Notes: generated by a model from the sequence alone, not told the origin. Counted from the first letter of the stretch, positions 41,880 through 51,479 are shown. The stretch is 64,000 nucleotides of DNA from Aeromonas sanarellii (GCF_000820085.1 NZ_CDBN01000021.1:248001-312000); one strand, 5' to 3'. Numbers and translations are program-made.

Positions 41880-43250
41880 ATGACCCCCCTGCTGACCCCG
41901 ACCATGACCGGGCTTGCGACCCCGGAGCCCCTCAGATTCGCCTTTACCGCCAAGACCTCGGCCCACGCCAGCCGGGGCGGCGGGGGGCCGCTGATGCTCG
42001 ACGATGCAGGCTGGCACGCCTGGTGGCAGCGGGAGAGCGAGGCCGGGGAGCGGGCGCTCTACATCCACATTCCGTTCTGCCGCAAGCGCTGCAGCTTCTG
42101 CAACTTCTTCGAAAACGGCGCCAACCCGGCGCGCATGAGCCGCTACGTGGCGGCCCTGTGCGACCAGCTGAGCCGGGCGGCGAAGACACCGCTCGCACAG
42201 AGCAAGCCCTTCTCGGCCGTCTATGTGGGAGGCGGCACGCCGATCGACATGGCGGTGGCCGAGCTGGCGCGCCTCGGCGAGGCGATCCGCGCCTTCCCCC
42301 TGACCCCGGATGCGGAGCTGACCCTGGAGGGACGGCTCAACGGTTTCGATGACGCCAAGTGGCAGACGGCCCTGGCGGGGGGCTTCAACCGCTTCTCGTT
42401 CGGGGTGCAGAGCTTCGATACCGGGGTGCGCCGGCAGGCGGGCCGTTTCGACGACAGGGAGACCCTGCTCGCCCGGTTGGGGGCGCTGACCCGGGGCGAC
42501 GAGGCCGTCATCGTCGCGGATCTCATCTTCGGTCTGCCCGGTCAGGACGACTCCGTCTGGCGTCAGGACATCGCGGACGTGATGGCGAGCGGCGTGCACG
42601 GGGTGGATCTCTATCAGCTCATCTCCATGGCGTGCACCAACCTGGCGCGCGCCGAAGCCGGGGGCAAGGCGGGATGGTCGGCGGACGGGCAGCAACGGGC
42701 CGCCATGTATGCCCATGGCGCCAGCACCCTGGAGGCGGCCGGATGGCAGCGGCTCTCCTGCAGCCACTGGCGGCGAAGGGATGCCGAGCAGAGCCGCTAC
42801 AACCAGATGGCGAAGCGGGGCGCCGAGATCCTCCCGTTCGGGGCGGGAGCGGGAGGCAACGTGCTGGGCCACGGTCTGATGTATGGCCGGGATCTGGCGG
42901 CCTGGCACGCGGCGCTGGCGGAGGGGGTGCGCGCCCCCGGCATGGTGATGAAGCCCAATCCGGATGCCCGCCTCGACGGGCTGCTGCGCGGGGCACTCGA
43001 CACCGGCTGGCTTGTCCTCGGGCGCTTGCCATCCCCTTTGCGGGCGCATTTGTTGCCGCTCTTTGAACGCTGGCAGCAGCATGGCCTGGCCGAGCTGACC
43101 GGGGAGACACTGGCGCTGACCCTGGCGGGGCGTTTCTGGAACGTCAATCTGCAGGCGGGGCTGTTTGAGTATCTGCAGCACAATCCGCTGGCAGGGTCGG
43201 AGACGACCCCCGCCCATCCGGCGCAGGCCGTGCGCCATTCGCTGGCGTGA
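41880..43250 (+). CDS. hutW: HutW/ChuW-type radical SAM protein, anaerobic heme use
   Basis: A 456-residue radical SAM protein of the HemN-like group. The iron-sulfur cluster ligands are Cys67, Cys71 and Cys74 in IPFCRKRCSFCNFF, followed by VYVGGGTPID and GVQSFDTGVRRQAGR. The length, start region and downstream TonB system fit HutW/ChuW, which opens heme anaerobically by a radical methyl transfer and releases iron. It could instead be a HemN-like protein of other function. The usual partners hutX and hutZ are not in the window. A Fur box precedes it. Confidence 0.8.
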   Translation: MTPLLTPTMTGLATPEPLRFAFTAKTSAHASRGGGGPLMLDDAGWHAWWQRESEAGERALYIHIPFCRKRCSFCNFFENGANPARMSRYVAALCDQLSRAAKTPLAQSKPFSAVYVGGGTPIDMAVAELARLGEAIRAFPLTPDAELTLEGRLNGFDDAKWQTALAGGFNRFSFGVQSFDTGVRRQAGRFDDRETLLARLGALTRGDEAVIVADLIFGLPGQDDSVWRQDIADVMASGVHGVDLYQLISMACTNLARAEAGGKAGWSADGQQRAAMYAHGASTLEAAGWQRLSCSHWRRRDAEQSRYNQMAKRGAEILPFGAGAGGNVLGHGLMYGRDLAAWHAALAEGVRAPGMVMKPNPDARLDGLLRGALDTGWLVLGRLPSPLRAHLLPLFERWQQHGLAELTGETLALTLAGRFWNVNLQAGLFEYLQHNPLAGSETTPAHPAQAVRHSLA

Positions 43251-43298
43251 GCTTGCGGGCCGGTGGCCGGATCCAGGCAAAGAGGGGATGACGAAAAC

Positions 43299-43326
43299 GG
43301 GGGTGCCACTGTGCCCCCGCTTTTTG
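43299..43326. terminator. Bidirectional terminator between hutW and xseA
   Basis: CGGGGG pairs with CCCCCG around TGCCACTGTG, with an A-run before and a T-run after, between convergent genes. Confidence 0.7.
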
Positions 43327-44688
43327 TCAGCCGTTGTCGACCTCTTCCACCCGTACCCGCAGATGTCCCTCTGCGAGCGTGGTGACCAGGGGCTGGCCGG
43401 CACTCACCTGGCCGGCGCGGCTGATCACCTCGCCAGACGGGGTGCGCACTATGGCATAACCGCGCCCCAGGGTGGCCAGTGGGCTCACCCCGTCTAGGCG
43501 TGCGCTCAGCATGGCGAGGCGGTGGCTCGCCAGATCCCGGCGCCTGGCGATCAGGGCGTGGAGCCGCTCCTCGGCGAGCTGATGGCGGCGCTTCCCGGCT
43601 GCCAAGTGCTTCTCCGGGCTCTGGGCCTGCAGGCGCAGCTCGAGGCTGGCGAGGCGTCGCTCCCCCAGATGGAGGCGGCTTGCCAGCAACTGCTGCAACC
43701 GGCGGTCGAGCTCGTCAAGGCGCTGGGACTGCTGCTCCAGCCGGCGCTTGGGATCCTGGTGTTCGAGCCGCTTCTGCAGCAGGACGAAGCCGTGGCGGGC
43801 GGCGGTCTGATGCCGGGTCATGGCCTGGGTGAGCCGCTGGTGCAGGTGCACCAGGCGCTGGGCGCGGGCGCTGCTGTCCGGCGCCACCAGCTCGGCGGCG
43901 GCGGAGGGAGTGGGGGCGCGAAGGTCGGCCGCAAAGTCGCTGATGGTGACGTCCACCTCGTGGCCCACGGCGCTCACCACCGGGATGGTGGAGTGGGCGA
44001 TGGCGCGGGCCACCGCCTCCTCGTTGAAGCACCAGAGATCTTCGAGCGATCCGCCGCCGCGCCCGACGATGAGCACATCCACCTCGGCACGGCGATTGGC
44101 AAGGGCAATGGCCGCGACGATCTGGGCGGTGGCGGCGCTGCCCTGCACCTGGGTCGGGTAGATAAAGACGGGCAGGTCTGGCGCCCGGCGCCCCAGCACC
44201 GTCAGCATGTCGTACAGGGCGGCGCCGGTGGCCGAGGTGACGAGGCCCACGGCGCGGGGTTCGCGGGGGAGCGGGCGCTTGCGGCCCTCGTCAAACAGCC
44301 CCTCGGCGCCGAGACGGCGCTTGAGCTCCTCGAAGCGCAGGGCCAGCATGCCGTCCCCGGCGGGTTGCATGCTCTCGATGATGAGCTGGTAGTCCCCGCG
44401 GGGCTCATAGAGGGAGACGCGTGCCTGCACCAGCACCTGCATGCCGTCCTGGGGGCGAAACGGCACCCGGCGGTTGTTGCCCTTGAACATGGCGCAGCGC
44501 ACCTGGGCCGACATGTCTTTCAAGGAGAAGTACCAGTGGCCGGAGCTCGGCATCGCCAGGTTGGAGAGTTCCCCGGTCAGCCACACCAGCCCGAGATCCT
44601 GCTCCAGGATCATGCGCACGGCGCTGTTGAGGCGGGTGACGGTGAAGATCTGCTGCTTGTTCTGGCTGGATTGGTTGAGCTGATTCAA
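43327..44688 (-). CDS. xseA: Exodeoxyribonuclease VII large subunit
   Basis: The catalytic subunit of ExoVII, which degrades single-stranded DNA from both ends. The 453-residue product (E. coli 456) has an N-terminal OB-fold (FTVTRLNSAVRMILEQDLG, PSSGHWYFSLKD), the catalytic core (GRGGGSLEDLWCFNEE, VSAVGHEVDVTISDFAADLRAPTPSAAAE) and a coiled-coil C-terminus. The TTG start at 44688 matches the family; an ATG 17 codons upstream (44739) with GGGGTAAG is the alternative. In E. coli xseA is next to guaB; here they are about 8 kb apart. Confidence 0.95.
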   Translation of the reverse strand: MNQLNQSSQNKQQIFTVTRLNSAVRMILEQDLGLVWLTGELSNLAMPSSGHWYFSLKDMSAQVRCAMFKGNNRRVPFRPQDGMQVLVQARVSLYEPRGDYQLIIESMQPAGDGMLALRFEELKRRLGAEGLFDEGRKRPLPREPRAVGLVTSATGAALYDMLTVLGRRAPDLPVFIYPTQVQGSAATAQIVAAIALANRRAEVDVLIVGRGGGSLEDLWCFNEEAVARAIAHSTIPVVSAVGHEVDVTISDFAADLRAPTPSAAAELVAPDSSARAQRLVHLHQRLTQAMTRHQTAARHGFVLLQKRLEHQDPKRRLEQQSQRLDELDRRLQQLLASRLHLGERRLASLELRLQAQSPEKHLAAGKRRHQLAEERLHALIARRRDLASHRLAMLSARLDGVSPLATLGRGYAIVRTPSGEVISRAGQVSAGQPLVTTLAEGHLRVRVEEVDNG

Positions 44689-44795
44689 GGCTGGCCCTGC
44701 TGTGTGTCCGCCGGGGGCGGGAGAAACGATGGGGGTCATCTTACCCCAGTTGCGTCCATCTGCCGAGCCATGGGGCCCGGCAGATGACGCGGAGC

Positions 44796-45704
44796 CTAGG
44801 CTTGTGCCTTGGCCGGTTTGGCGGCTCTGGCGGGGCTGGTCACCAGCCAGACCGCGAGGCAGACCACGGCGCCGCCGAGGACGAAGCCGCCGGTGAGGGT
44901 CTCGCCCAGCACCAGATAGCCCCACAGGATGCCGAACGGCGGAATGAGGAAGGTGACCGTGAGGCTGCGCAGGGGGCCGATGTCGGCGATCAGCCTGAAG
45001 TAGAGCAGGTAGGCGAAGGCGGTGCAGAGGAAGCCGACCGCCAGCACGCTGGCCCAGACCCCGGGTTGGGCCCAGTCGACGGCGGGGCCGGTGGCCAGGG
45101 TGTAGCCGAAGAAGGGGAGCAGGAAGAGGACGGCGCCGATCTGGCTGCCAAAGGCCACCAGCTTGGCATCGAGTCCGCCCCGCTCTGTGATCCAGCGCCT
45201 CGTCAGGAAGCCGGCGCAGCCATAGCAGGCGGTGGCGATGAGGCAGGCCAGCACCCCGATGGCCAGTTGACCGCTCAGGTCGACCTCCCCCGTGGTGGTG
45301 ATGAGCCCGATGCCCACCAGCCCCAGCATGACCCCGGCCCACTTGCGCAAGGTCAGTACCTCGTGGAAGAAGGAGAAGCCGATGAGGGCTCCCATCAGGG
45401 GCGTGGTGGCGTTGAGGATGGCGGAATAACCCGCGGGCAACCAGAGGGCCGCCACGGCATACATCAGGAAGGGGACGCCGGAGTTGATGATGCCAAGCAC
45501 CATGATGGATTTGAGCTTGCCCTGAAACTGCATGGGGGTGCGCAGCAGCAGGAGCATGGCGGCGAGCCCGACGAGGGCGAAGAAGACCCGCAGGAAGGTG
45601 GTGTTGATCGAGCCGAAGGCCGGCGCCGCGATGCGCATGAACAGGAAACTGGCGCCCCAGATGGCCGCCAGTGCCAGCAGCCTTCCATAATCCGATGTTC
45701 TCAT
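44796..45704 (-). CDS. EamA-family (DMT) transporter
   Basis: A 302-residue inner-membrane protein with about ten predicted transmembrane helices arranged as two EamA repeats (LLALAAIWGASFLFMRIAAPAFG and GVMLGLVGIGLITTTGEV mark each half). This drug/metabolite transporter group exports amino acids or other small metabolites; the substrate cannot be read from sequence. It lies downstream of exbD on the same strand behind a hairpin, so is probably independent. Confidence 0.9.
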   Translation of the reverse strand: MRTSDYGRLLALAAIWGASFLFMRIAAPAFGSINTTFLRVFFALVGLAAMLLLLRTPMQFQGKLKSIMVLGIINSGVPFLMYAVAALWLPAGYSAILNATTPLMGALIGFSFFHEVLTLRKWAGVMLGLVGIGLITTTGEVDLSGQLAIGVLACLIATACYGCAGFLTRRWITERGGLDAKLVAFGSQIGAVLFLLPFFGYTLATGPAVDWAQPGVWASVLAVGFLCTAFAYLLYFRLIADIGPLRSLTVTFLIPPFGILWGYLVLGETLTGGFVLGGAVVCLAVWLVTSPARAAKPAKAQA

Positions 45705-45807
45705 GCTCTCTCCTTGACATGGCGGGCCGCGCCATGGTGGCGGGCAGGCTTTGCATCATGCAGGGCCTGCCCGTCCCTGGCAACCTCAGGGTCAAGGCGA
45801 AAGACAA

Positions 45808-45840
45808 GCAAGGCACCCCCCGGGTGATGCCTTGCCCTTT
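45808..45840 (-). terminator. Hairpin after exbD
   Basis: GCAAGGCA pairs with TGCCTTGC between exbD and the EamA gene. The tail on the minus strand is T-rich but broken. Confidence 0.5.
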
Positions 45841-45849
45841 GCGCCGCCG

Positions 45850-46272
45850 TCACTCGTCCCCGGGCTGGCTGACGAAGGCGATCTTGTGCAGGCCCTGCCG
45901 GGAGGCCTGGGCCATCACCCGGGCGATGACGCCGTACTCCACGCGCTTGTCGATGCGCAGCTGGATCTCGGGAACCTCTGGCTTGGCCTGGCCGGCCTCG
46001 CTCATCCTGGTGAGCAGCGTCGCCTCGTCGACCTCCTTGGCGTTCCAGTAGATCTTGCCGGCCCCGTCGATGGAGAGCACCACGTCCTCCTGCCTGGGCT
46101 GGTTGGCCTGGCTGCTGGCCTCGGGCAACTCGAGCTTGACCGCGTTGGTGAGCAGGGGGGCCGTGATCATGAAGACGATGAGCAGCACCAGCATGACGTC
46201 GATCATGGGGATCATGTTGATCTCACAGAGTGGCTGATCGTCCGACTCACCCGGCAGTTTGCCAAAAGCCAT
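45850..46272 (-). CDS. exbD: Biopolymer transport protein ExbD
   Basis: Part of the proton-driven motor that powers TonB. The 140-residue product has one N-terminal transmembrane helix with the essential aspartate (INMIPMIDVMLVLLIVFMITAPLL) and a periplasmic domain (QLRIDKRVEYGVIARVMAQA). Its start overlaps the exbB stop as TAATG. Last gene of tonB-exbB-exbD. Confidence 0.95.
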   Translation of the reverse strand: MAFGKLPGESDDQPLCEINMIPMIDVMLVLLIVFMITAPLLTNAVKLELPEASSQANQPRQEDVVLSIDGAGKIYWNAKEVDEATLLTRMSEAGQAKPEVPEIQLRIDKRVEYGVIARVMAQASRQGLHKIAFVSQPGDE

Positions 46273-47027
46273 TATCGCGGTCCCCTCTTGACGGACTCGA
46301 CGGTGGCGAGCGGGGTGACCTTGGCGGAGCCTTGCGCAAACCCGGTCACCAGCAGGGTGAAGAGGTCATGGGCAAAGTCGTCGAGAGCCGCCAGCGTGAG
46401 ACGGTTGCGACGCACGAAGAAGTTGTAGACGAGTACCGCCGGCAGGGCGACGGCGAGGCCGAAGCCGGTCATGATCAGCGCCTCGCCGACCGGCCCTGCC
46501 ACCTTGTCCAGACTGCTCTGGCCGGCGGCCCCTATGGCCAGCAGGGCGTGATAGATGCCCCAGACGGTGCCAAAGAGCCCGACGAAGGGGGCCGCCGAGC
46601 CCACGGAGGCGAGGAAGGCCAGACCCTGCTCCTGGCGGATCCGCTCGGCCGTGATGGCCTGGCGCAGGGCGCGCAGCAGAAAATCGTCGGGGGAGCCCAG
46701 CGCAAGGGTGGGGGGGCGCTCCTGCATCCGGCCCAGCTGGGCCATGGCGGCGAGGGCTGCACGGGTCACGCGGCCATGGCTCTCTTGCGGCGGCGTGCGG
46801 GCGAGCTGGCGCTCCACCTCGTGCAGACTCTCCTGCCGCCAGAAGTCGGCGATGAAGCGGGCGCTGTGCCGCTGTTCGCGAGCCCCGAGCCAGAGCTTGA
46901 GCAGGGCGTAATAACAGGTGCCAAGTGACATCAGCACCAGCAGGATCAGCGGGACAAGCCCGATCCCGGAGCTCTGGCTGAGCAGGTGGGCGATGCCCAT
47001 GGCGTGGGTGTCGACTTTCGGATTCAT
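46272..47027 (-). CDS. exbB: TonB-system energizer ExbB
   Basis: A MotA/TolQ/ExbB-family proton-channel protein, 251 residues, with three transmembrane helices (LVPLILLVLMSLGTCYYALLKLW; LAFLASVGSAAPFVGLFGTVWGIYHALLAIG; IMTGFGLAVALPAVLVYNFF). The order tonB-exbB-exbD is typical of the heme-linked TonB1 systems of Vibrio and Aeromonas. Confidence 0.95.
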   Translation of the reverse strand: MNPKVDTHAMGIAHLLSQSSGIGLVPLILLVLMSLGTCYYALLKLWLGAREQRHSARFIADFWRQESLHEVERQLARTPPQESHGRVTRAALAAMAQLGRMQERPPTLALGSPDDFLLRALRQAITAERIRQEQGLAFLASVGSAAPFVGLFGTVWGIYHALLAIGAAGQSSLDKVAGPVGEALIMTGFGLAVALPAVLVYNFFVRRNRLTLAALDDFAHDLFTLLVTGFAQGSAKVTPLATVESVKRGPR

Positions 47028-47030
47028 AGT

Positions 47031-47804
47031 TCAGGTTCCTAGCTTGAAAATGATGGTGACCCTGGCCCAGTCCGCGACGGCGACCTGGTTCTGCCGGGCC
47101 GGGATGAAGCGCCAGCGGCTGACGGTCCTGCGGGCCGTCATGTCCAGGCGCCGATGACCGCTGCTGCGTTCGACCTCGACCGACTCCGCCGAGCCCTCCC
47201 TGCTGACCCGCACCTTCAGCACCACGCGACCCTCTTCACCTCGTCTGCGCGACTCGGGAGGATAGGGAGGCTCGGGGTTGTGCAAGCTGGCATCCCGGGC
47301 GATGGGGGCGCTGCTCCCTCCACCGGTCCCGGTCTGCCGGGTCTTGGCCGGGGCGCTGTGGCTGTTGGCACTCTGGCTATTGGATGTGGACGTGGCCGGT
47401 GCGGTGGTTGCAACGGGGGGCACCCCAGGCAGGGCCTGGGTGGCGGGTTTGACCTCAGGAAGGGGTTTGGGCTTGGGCGGCGCCTTGGGCACCGGCTTGG
47501 GAGCTGGCTTCTTGACGACGGGCCTGACCACCTTCTGCCGCACCGGCGCAGGCTTGTTGATAGCCGGGGACCGGGCGGGAGCCGCTGCGGCTTTGTCCGG
47601 CGCGTCATCCCGGCTCGACTCCCCGGCCCAGCGGGCGGAGAGGGTGAGGGGCTCGGGCGGCGTCATGGGCGCGGGGCGGCTCTCCTGCACCAGCCAGAGG
47701 ATGGCGAGGTGCAGGACCAGGGCGGTGCTCAGGCAGGCGAGCTGGACGGGGCCGAATGCCATCTTGTCGCGGGCGATGGCCGGTCTCATTGCACTGGCGT
47801 TCAT
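47031..47804 (-). CDS. tonB: Energy transducer TonB
   Basis: A 257-residue protein that couples the proton motive force to outer-membrane receptors. It has an N-terminal anchor (GPVQLACLSTALVLHLAILWLV), a long Pro/Lys-rich periplasmic spacer (KKPAPKPVPKAPPKPKP), and the C-terminal TonB domain (PPYPPESRRRGEEGRVVLKV). I chose the ATG MNASAMRPAIARDK following GGAAGGAAG. It starts the tonB-exbBD operon, which lies near hutW, so heme uptake is the likely use. Confidence 0.95.
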   Translation of the reverse strand: MNASAMRPAIARDKMAFGPVQLACLSTALVLHLAILWLVQESRPAPMTPPEPLTLSARWAGESSRDDAPDKAAAAPARSPAINKPAPVRQKVVRPVVKKPAPKPVPKAPPKPKPLPEVKPATQALPGVPPVATTAPATSTSNSQSANSHSAPAKTRQTGTGGGSSAPIARDASLHNPEPPYPPESRRRGEEGRVVLKVRVSREGSAESVEVERSSGHRRLDMTARRTVSRWRFIPARQNQVAVADWARVTIIFKLGT

Positions 47805-47909
47805 CTGCCTGCTTCCTTCCTGACTGTCATCTTCGGACTCAAATGTCTTATGAAATGGCGCCGAGGCCGGCCCGTGGTGCTCAGCATGCGCCCCCCGGCA
47901 TTCATTAAA

Positions 47910-47924
47910 CAAGAAATATTATCA
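47910..47924 (-). promoter_or_regulatory. Candidate Fur box upstream of tonB
   Basis: On the minus strand TGATAATATTTCTTG matches 10 of 14 defined positions of the 7-1-7 Fur motif (TGATAAT-N-ATTATCA), with a perfect left arm. It is about 105 bases before tonB. Confidence 0.45.
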
Positions 47925-48222
47925 ATCGCGTTTTAATCGCCAATGCCGAGATTGAGGCTGCTGAAGGCGGAGCGACAGGCACGCCGGGCACAGGTGGGCA
48001 GCCTGGGCCGAAAAGAGGCTGAGTGGGCAGAAATGAAAGCGCTATCAATCACATACAGCCTATCTCGAGGTCGATGGTGGTCACATTTCGCACTCTGAGG
48101 CCAAAAAATGGCCAGTCCATTCCCTAGACTGGCTGGGCTCATCTGAAGGCGGGACGTTGCGGATGGGGGAATGCCGGGACACACCGGCATCACACACAAA
48201 CAATGAAAATAAAGGACTATCA
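47925..48222. other. Intergenic region between tonB and the amylase gene
   Basis: No gene is seen. The amylase ATG is preceded by AAAGGACTATCA. A segment with TGAAAGCGCTATCAATCACA (48033-48052) could hold sugar-regulator or CRP-like sites, but nothing scores clearly. Confidence 0.3.
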
Positions 48223-51200
48223 ATGGCTAGATGGATACTCGCGGCCGGATTGTTGGGAACCCTGATCACGGCGCCGACGTCGGCGGCGGAGTGGTTCTTC
48301 CGGGGCACCGCGAATGGATGGGCGGCGACCGCCATGACGTCGACGGACGGCGTCAATTTTGATACCTGCCAGCGCTTCGTGAGCGGGGATGCCAGCGGCG
48401 GCCCGCGCTTCAAGATAGACAGGTACGGCAACTGGCAGCAGAGCTACCCGGCGGCCGACTACGGGGTCAATGCCAACACGGCGTACCAGATCCGCATCAA
48501 CGCCAGCACCCAGGCGGTGAGCGCGACGGCGGTGGCCAGTTGCGAGGCCTCGGGGTTTGCCAGCACCTTGCCGCAACTCAACGTGCGCGGCACCTTCAAC
48601 GGCTGGGCCAGCCTCCCCATGACCCTGGTAGGGGATCACCTGTGGCAGGTGGACGCCTACCTGGATGGCAAGGCGAGCCAGCGCCTCAAGTTTGATCAGG
48701 CTGGCGACTGGGCCGTCAACTTTGGCGACAGCAACGGCGACGGCGTGCTGGAGAAAAGTGGCGGCGATATCTTCTTGAACGCCGTGGGCACGGTGCGCAT
48801 CCAGGTCAACGACCAGACCCTGGCCTACAGCATCACCCCACTTGGGGATGACAACCAGCCGCCGCTCGCGGTCATCACCCCGGGGGGCACGGTGAACGTG
48901 ACCCAGGGGGCGTCCCTGACCTTGAGCGGCAGCGATTCCACGGATCCCGACGGCCAGATCGCGAGCTATCTGTGGAGCAGCGGCGAGACCACGGAGAGCA
49001 TGGTCGTCAACACCACCCAGACCGGCACCTTCACCTATGGCCTCACGGTCACCGACGATCAGGGTGCCAAGGGCAGCAGCAGCGTGAGCGTGGTGGTCGG
49101 GGCAGGACAGAGCAGCGACAGCTGGTACTTCCGGGGTACGGCCAACAACTGGGGGCTCACCCCCATGACCAGCGAGGATGGCACCACCTTCTGCACCGAG
49201 CAGGCCTTTGGCAGCAACAACCCCCGCTTCAAGATTGACCACAAGGGGGACTGGACCGAGGCGTATCCGGCCCAGGATTACCTGGTCAGCGCCAACACCC
49301 GCTATCGCATCTGCTTTGACAGCCTGCGCAAGGCCATCGAGGTGGAGACGCTGGCCGGTGCCGATCTGCAGGCCCCCACGGTGACGGCCACCCCGGCCCC
49401 GGGGAGTTATGTGGACAGCCAGTCCATCACCCTGGGGGTGAGCGACGATCAGGACAGCGCCCCCGCCGTGCATTTCACCACGGACGGCAGCCAGCCCACC
49501 ACGGCGTCGGCCCGCTATGCAGGCCAGCCCCTGGTGGCGAGCGACAAGGGGAGCGGCACCGATCTGGTGATCCGCACCCTTGCCATCGACGCCAGCGGCA
49601 ATCAGCGCGAGCAGCGCTTCGAGTACCGTATCGGCGAGCAGGGGGTGGCGAGCGGCGATTTTCGCGCCGAGAGCATCTATTTCCTGCTGACCGCCCGCTT
49701 CTATGATGGCGATGCCGGCAACAACTACCATAACCGGGATCGCTACAAGGCGGGGGATCCCCACTGGCGCGGCGACTTCAAGGGGCTCATTGCCAAGCTC
49801 GACTACATCAAGGATCTCGGCTTCACCGCCATCTGGGTGACGCCGCCGGTGGAGAACCGCTCCGGCCTCGACTATCACGGCTACCATGCCTACGACTTCT
49901 ACCGGGTCGATCCCCGTCTGGAGTCGCCGGGGGCGGGTTACCGGGAGTTCATCCAGGCGGCCCACGCCAAGGGGCTCAAGGTGATCCAGGACGTAGTGCT
50001 CAACCACTCGAGCCAGTACGGCCTGCGCGGCAAGACCTGGATCGATCGCCTGCCCGTCAAATACTACGTACCGGCGGGGTCGAGTCAGGGACTCATCAAC
50101 AACGGCCCCTATCAGGGCAACCTCGGGGACTACGCCAGCGCCAACCGCTGTGACGACGACAACCCGGCGGCCCCCGACTGGTACAAGGCCCGCTGCCAGT
50201 CCGATCCGGCGGGCACCCAGCCCCTGGTAGACCCCAAGACCGGCGCCACCGTGCCGAGCGCAGGCTACAACCCCAACCGCTTCTTCGGCATCGACGCCCA
50301 GACCCTGGATCCCGCCTGGTATCACCTGGACGGCTTCATGTCCGGCGGTGATTGGGAGAGCCCGCTCGCCCTGCAGCGCAAGCACATGGCGGGGGACTGC
50401 ATCGATCTCGCCACCGGCAACCAGAACGTCAAGGACTACCTCAACGGCGCCATCCACCAGTACCTCGACATGGGGGTGGACGCGATTCGCATCGATACCT
50501 TGAAACACATCGAGCGGGACGAGCTGCTGACCTATGTCCACGACTGGCAGGCCCACAAGCCGGGGCTGTTCGTCTTTGGCGAGAACCTGGTCAAGGGCAC
50601 CGGCTGGGGCTCTGAGCTGGCCAATGACAACGCCTCGGCGGTGATCCGCCCCTGGTGGTATACCCGCACCACGCCGAACCCGGCGGATCCCCGGGCAGGG
50701 GGCGATTCCGGCCTCTCTGTGCTGGACTTCTCCCTCTTCTCCACCTTCCGTGACAACGTCACCCGGGGGAACTTTGGCGGGGTAGGGGGGATCTTCGCCA
50801 TGGATTGGGTCTATGGGGATGCCACCAAGCTCATCACCTTCTTCCAGAACCACGACGTGGGGCCGGACAACGACTTCAAGTACCGCTACGGCGGGGAAGA
50901 GGGCAATGCGGCCATGACCTACAACCTGCTCTGGACGGCGCGGGGGATCCCAACCCTCTACTACGGGGAGGAGGTGATGTTCCAGGCCGGCAAGCCCCAG
51001 GACATCGACGGTGCCACCATGACGGTAGATCAGACCGGCCGCGCCTACTACGGGGACGTGCTGGACAACCCGGGCACCCCGAGCCACCCGCTCTACCTGC
51101 ACATCAAGCGCCTGAACCAGATCCGCAAGGCGGTGCCCGCCCTGCAGAAGGCGCCCATGAGCCAGGTGAACGAGTGGGGGAGCGGCATCAGCTTCGTGCG

Positions 51201-51429
51201 TGATCTGAGCGCCGAAGGGAGCTACGCCGCCGTGGGCCTCGCGGCCAACTCGGCCCAGCAGGTCAGCCTGAGCGGCCTGAAGAACGGCACCTACACGGAC
51301 GCGGTGACCGGCGCGAGCCAGAGCGTCAGCAGCGGCAGCCTGAGCTTCCAGGTGCCCGCCTATTCGGCGCGGGTCTGGGTGCTGAACGGCCCGGGCAAGG
51401 TGGGGGTGGACGGCAAATACCTCAAGTAA
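48223..51429 (+). CDS. Multimodular secreted alpha-amylase (GH13)
   Basis: A 1068-residue enzyme with a signal peptide (about 1-22). In order it has a beta-sandwich module (about 23-105, WFFRGTANGW), a related module (about 115-210, LNVRGTFNGW), a PKD domain (about 215-300, GSDSTDPDGQIASYLW), a third FRGTANNW module (about 302-390) and a chitobiase C-terminal-like domain (about 393-475). The GH13 barrel follows, then a C-terminal beta domain. Catalytic residues are Asp758 (AIRIDT), Glu787 (FVFGEN) and Asp878 (FFQNHD). It should hydrolyse starch outside the cell; the FRGT modules probably bind starch. Monocistronic, with its own terminator. Confidence 0.92.
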   Translation: MARWILAAGLLGTLITAPTSAAEWFFRGTANGWAATAMTSTDGVNFDTCQRFVSGDASGGPRFKIDRYGNWQQSYPAADYGVNANTAYQIRINASTQAVSATAVASCEASGFASTLPQLNVRGTFNGWASLPMTLVGDHLWQVDAYLDGKASQRLKFDQAGDWAVNFGDSNGDGVLEKSGGDIFLNAVGTVRIQVNDQTLAYSITPLGDDNQPPLAVITPGGTVNVTQGASLTLSGSDSTDPDGQIASYLWSSGETTESMVVNTTQTGTFTYGLTVTDDQGAKGSSSVSVVVGAGQSSDSWYFRGTANNWGLTPMTSEDGTTFCTEQAFGSNNPRFKIDHKGDWTEAYPAQDYLVSANTRYRICFDSLRKAIEVETLAGADLQAPTVTATPAPGSYVDSQSITLGVSDDQDSAPAVHFTTDGSQPTTASARYAGQPLVASDKGSGTDLVIRTLAIDASGNQREQRFEYRIGEQGVASGDFRAESIYFLLTARFYDGDAGNNYHNRDRYKAGDPHWRGDFKGLIAKLDYIKDLGFTAIWVTPPVENRSGLDYHGYHAYDFYRVDPRLESPGAGYREFIQAAHAKGLKVIQDVVLNHSSQYGLRGKTWIDRLPVKYYVPAGSSQGLINNGPYQGNLGDYASANRCDDDNPAAPDWYKARCQSDPAGTQPLVDPKTGATVPSAGYNPNRFFGIDAQTLDPAWYHLDGFMSGGDWESPLALQRKHMAGDCIDLATGNQNVKDYLNGAIHQYLDMGVDAIRIDTLKHIERDELLTYVHDWQAHKPGLFVFGENLVKGTGWGSELANDNASAVIRPWWYTRTTPNPADPRAGGDSGLSVLDFSLFSTFRDNVTRGNFGGVGGIFAMDWVYGDATKLITFFQNHDVGPDNDFKYRYGGEEGNAAMTYNLLWTARGIPTLYYGEEVMFQAGKPQDIDGATMTVDQTGRAYYGDVLDNPGTPSHPLYLHIKRLNQIRKAVPALQKAPMSQVNEWGSGISFVRDLSAEGSYAAVGLAANSAQQVSLSGLKNGTYTDAVTGASQSVSSGSLSFQVPAYSARVWVLNGPGKVGVDGKYLK

Positions 51430-51454
51430 GGAAGCGCAGTCACCCTGTGCAGCG

Positions 51455-51479
51455 AGTCGGCCTTCGGGCCGACTTTTTT
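51455..51479 (+). terminator. Terminator after the amylase gene
   Basis: AGTCGGCC-TTCG-GGCCGACT followed by TTTTTA. Confidence 0.88.

Noticed and set aside
43327..45816. An 829-codon frame joining xseA with upstream sequence
   Set aside because: The N-terminal part lies in the wrong frame of the EamA gene; XseA starts at 44688 by family alignment.
48220..51102. 960-codon frame antisense to the amylase gene
   Set aside because: Same compositional effect; amylase domains and catalytic residues are clear on the plus strand.
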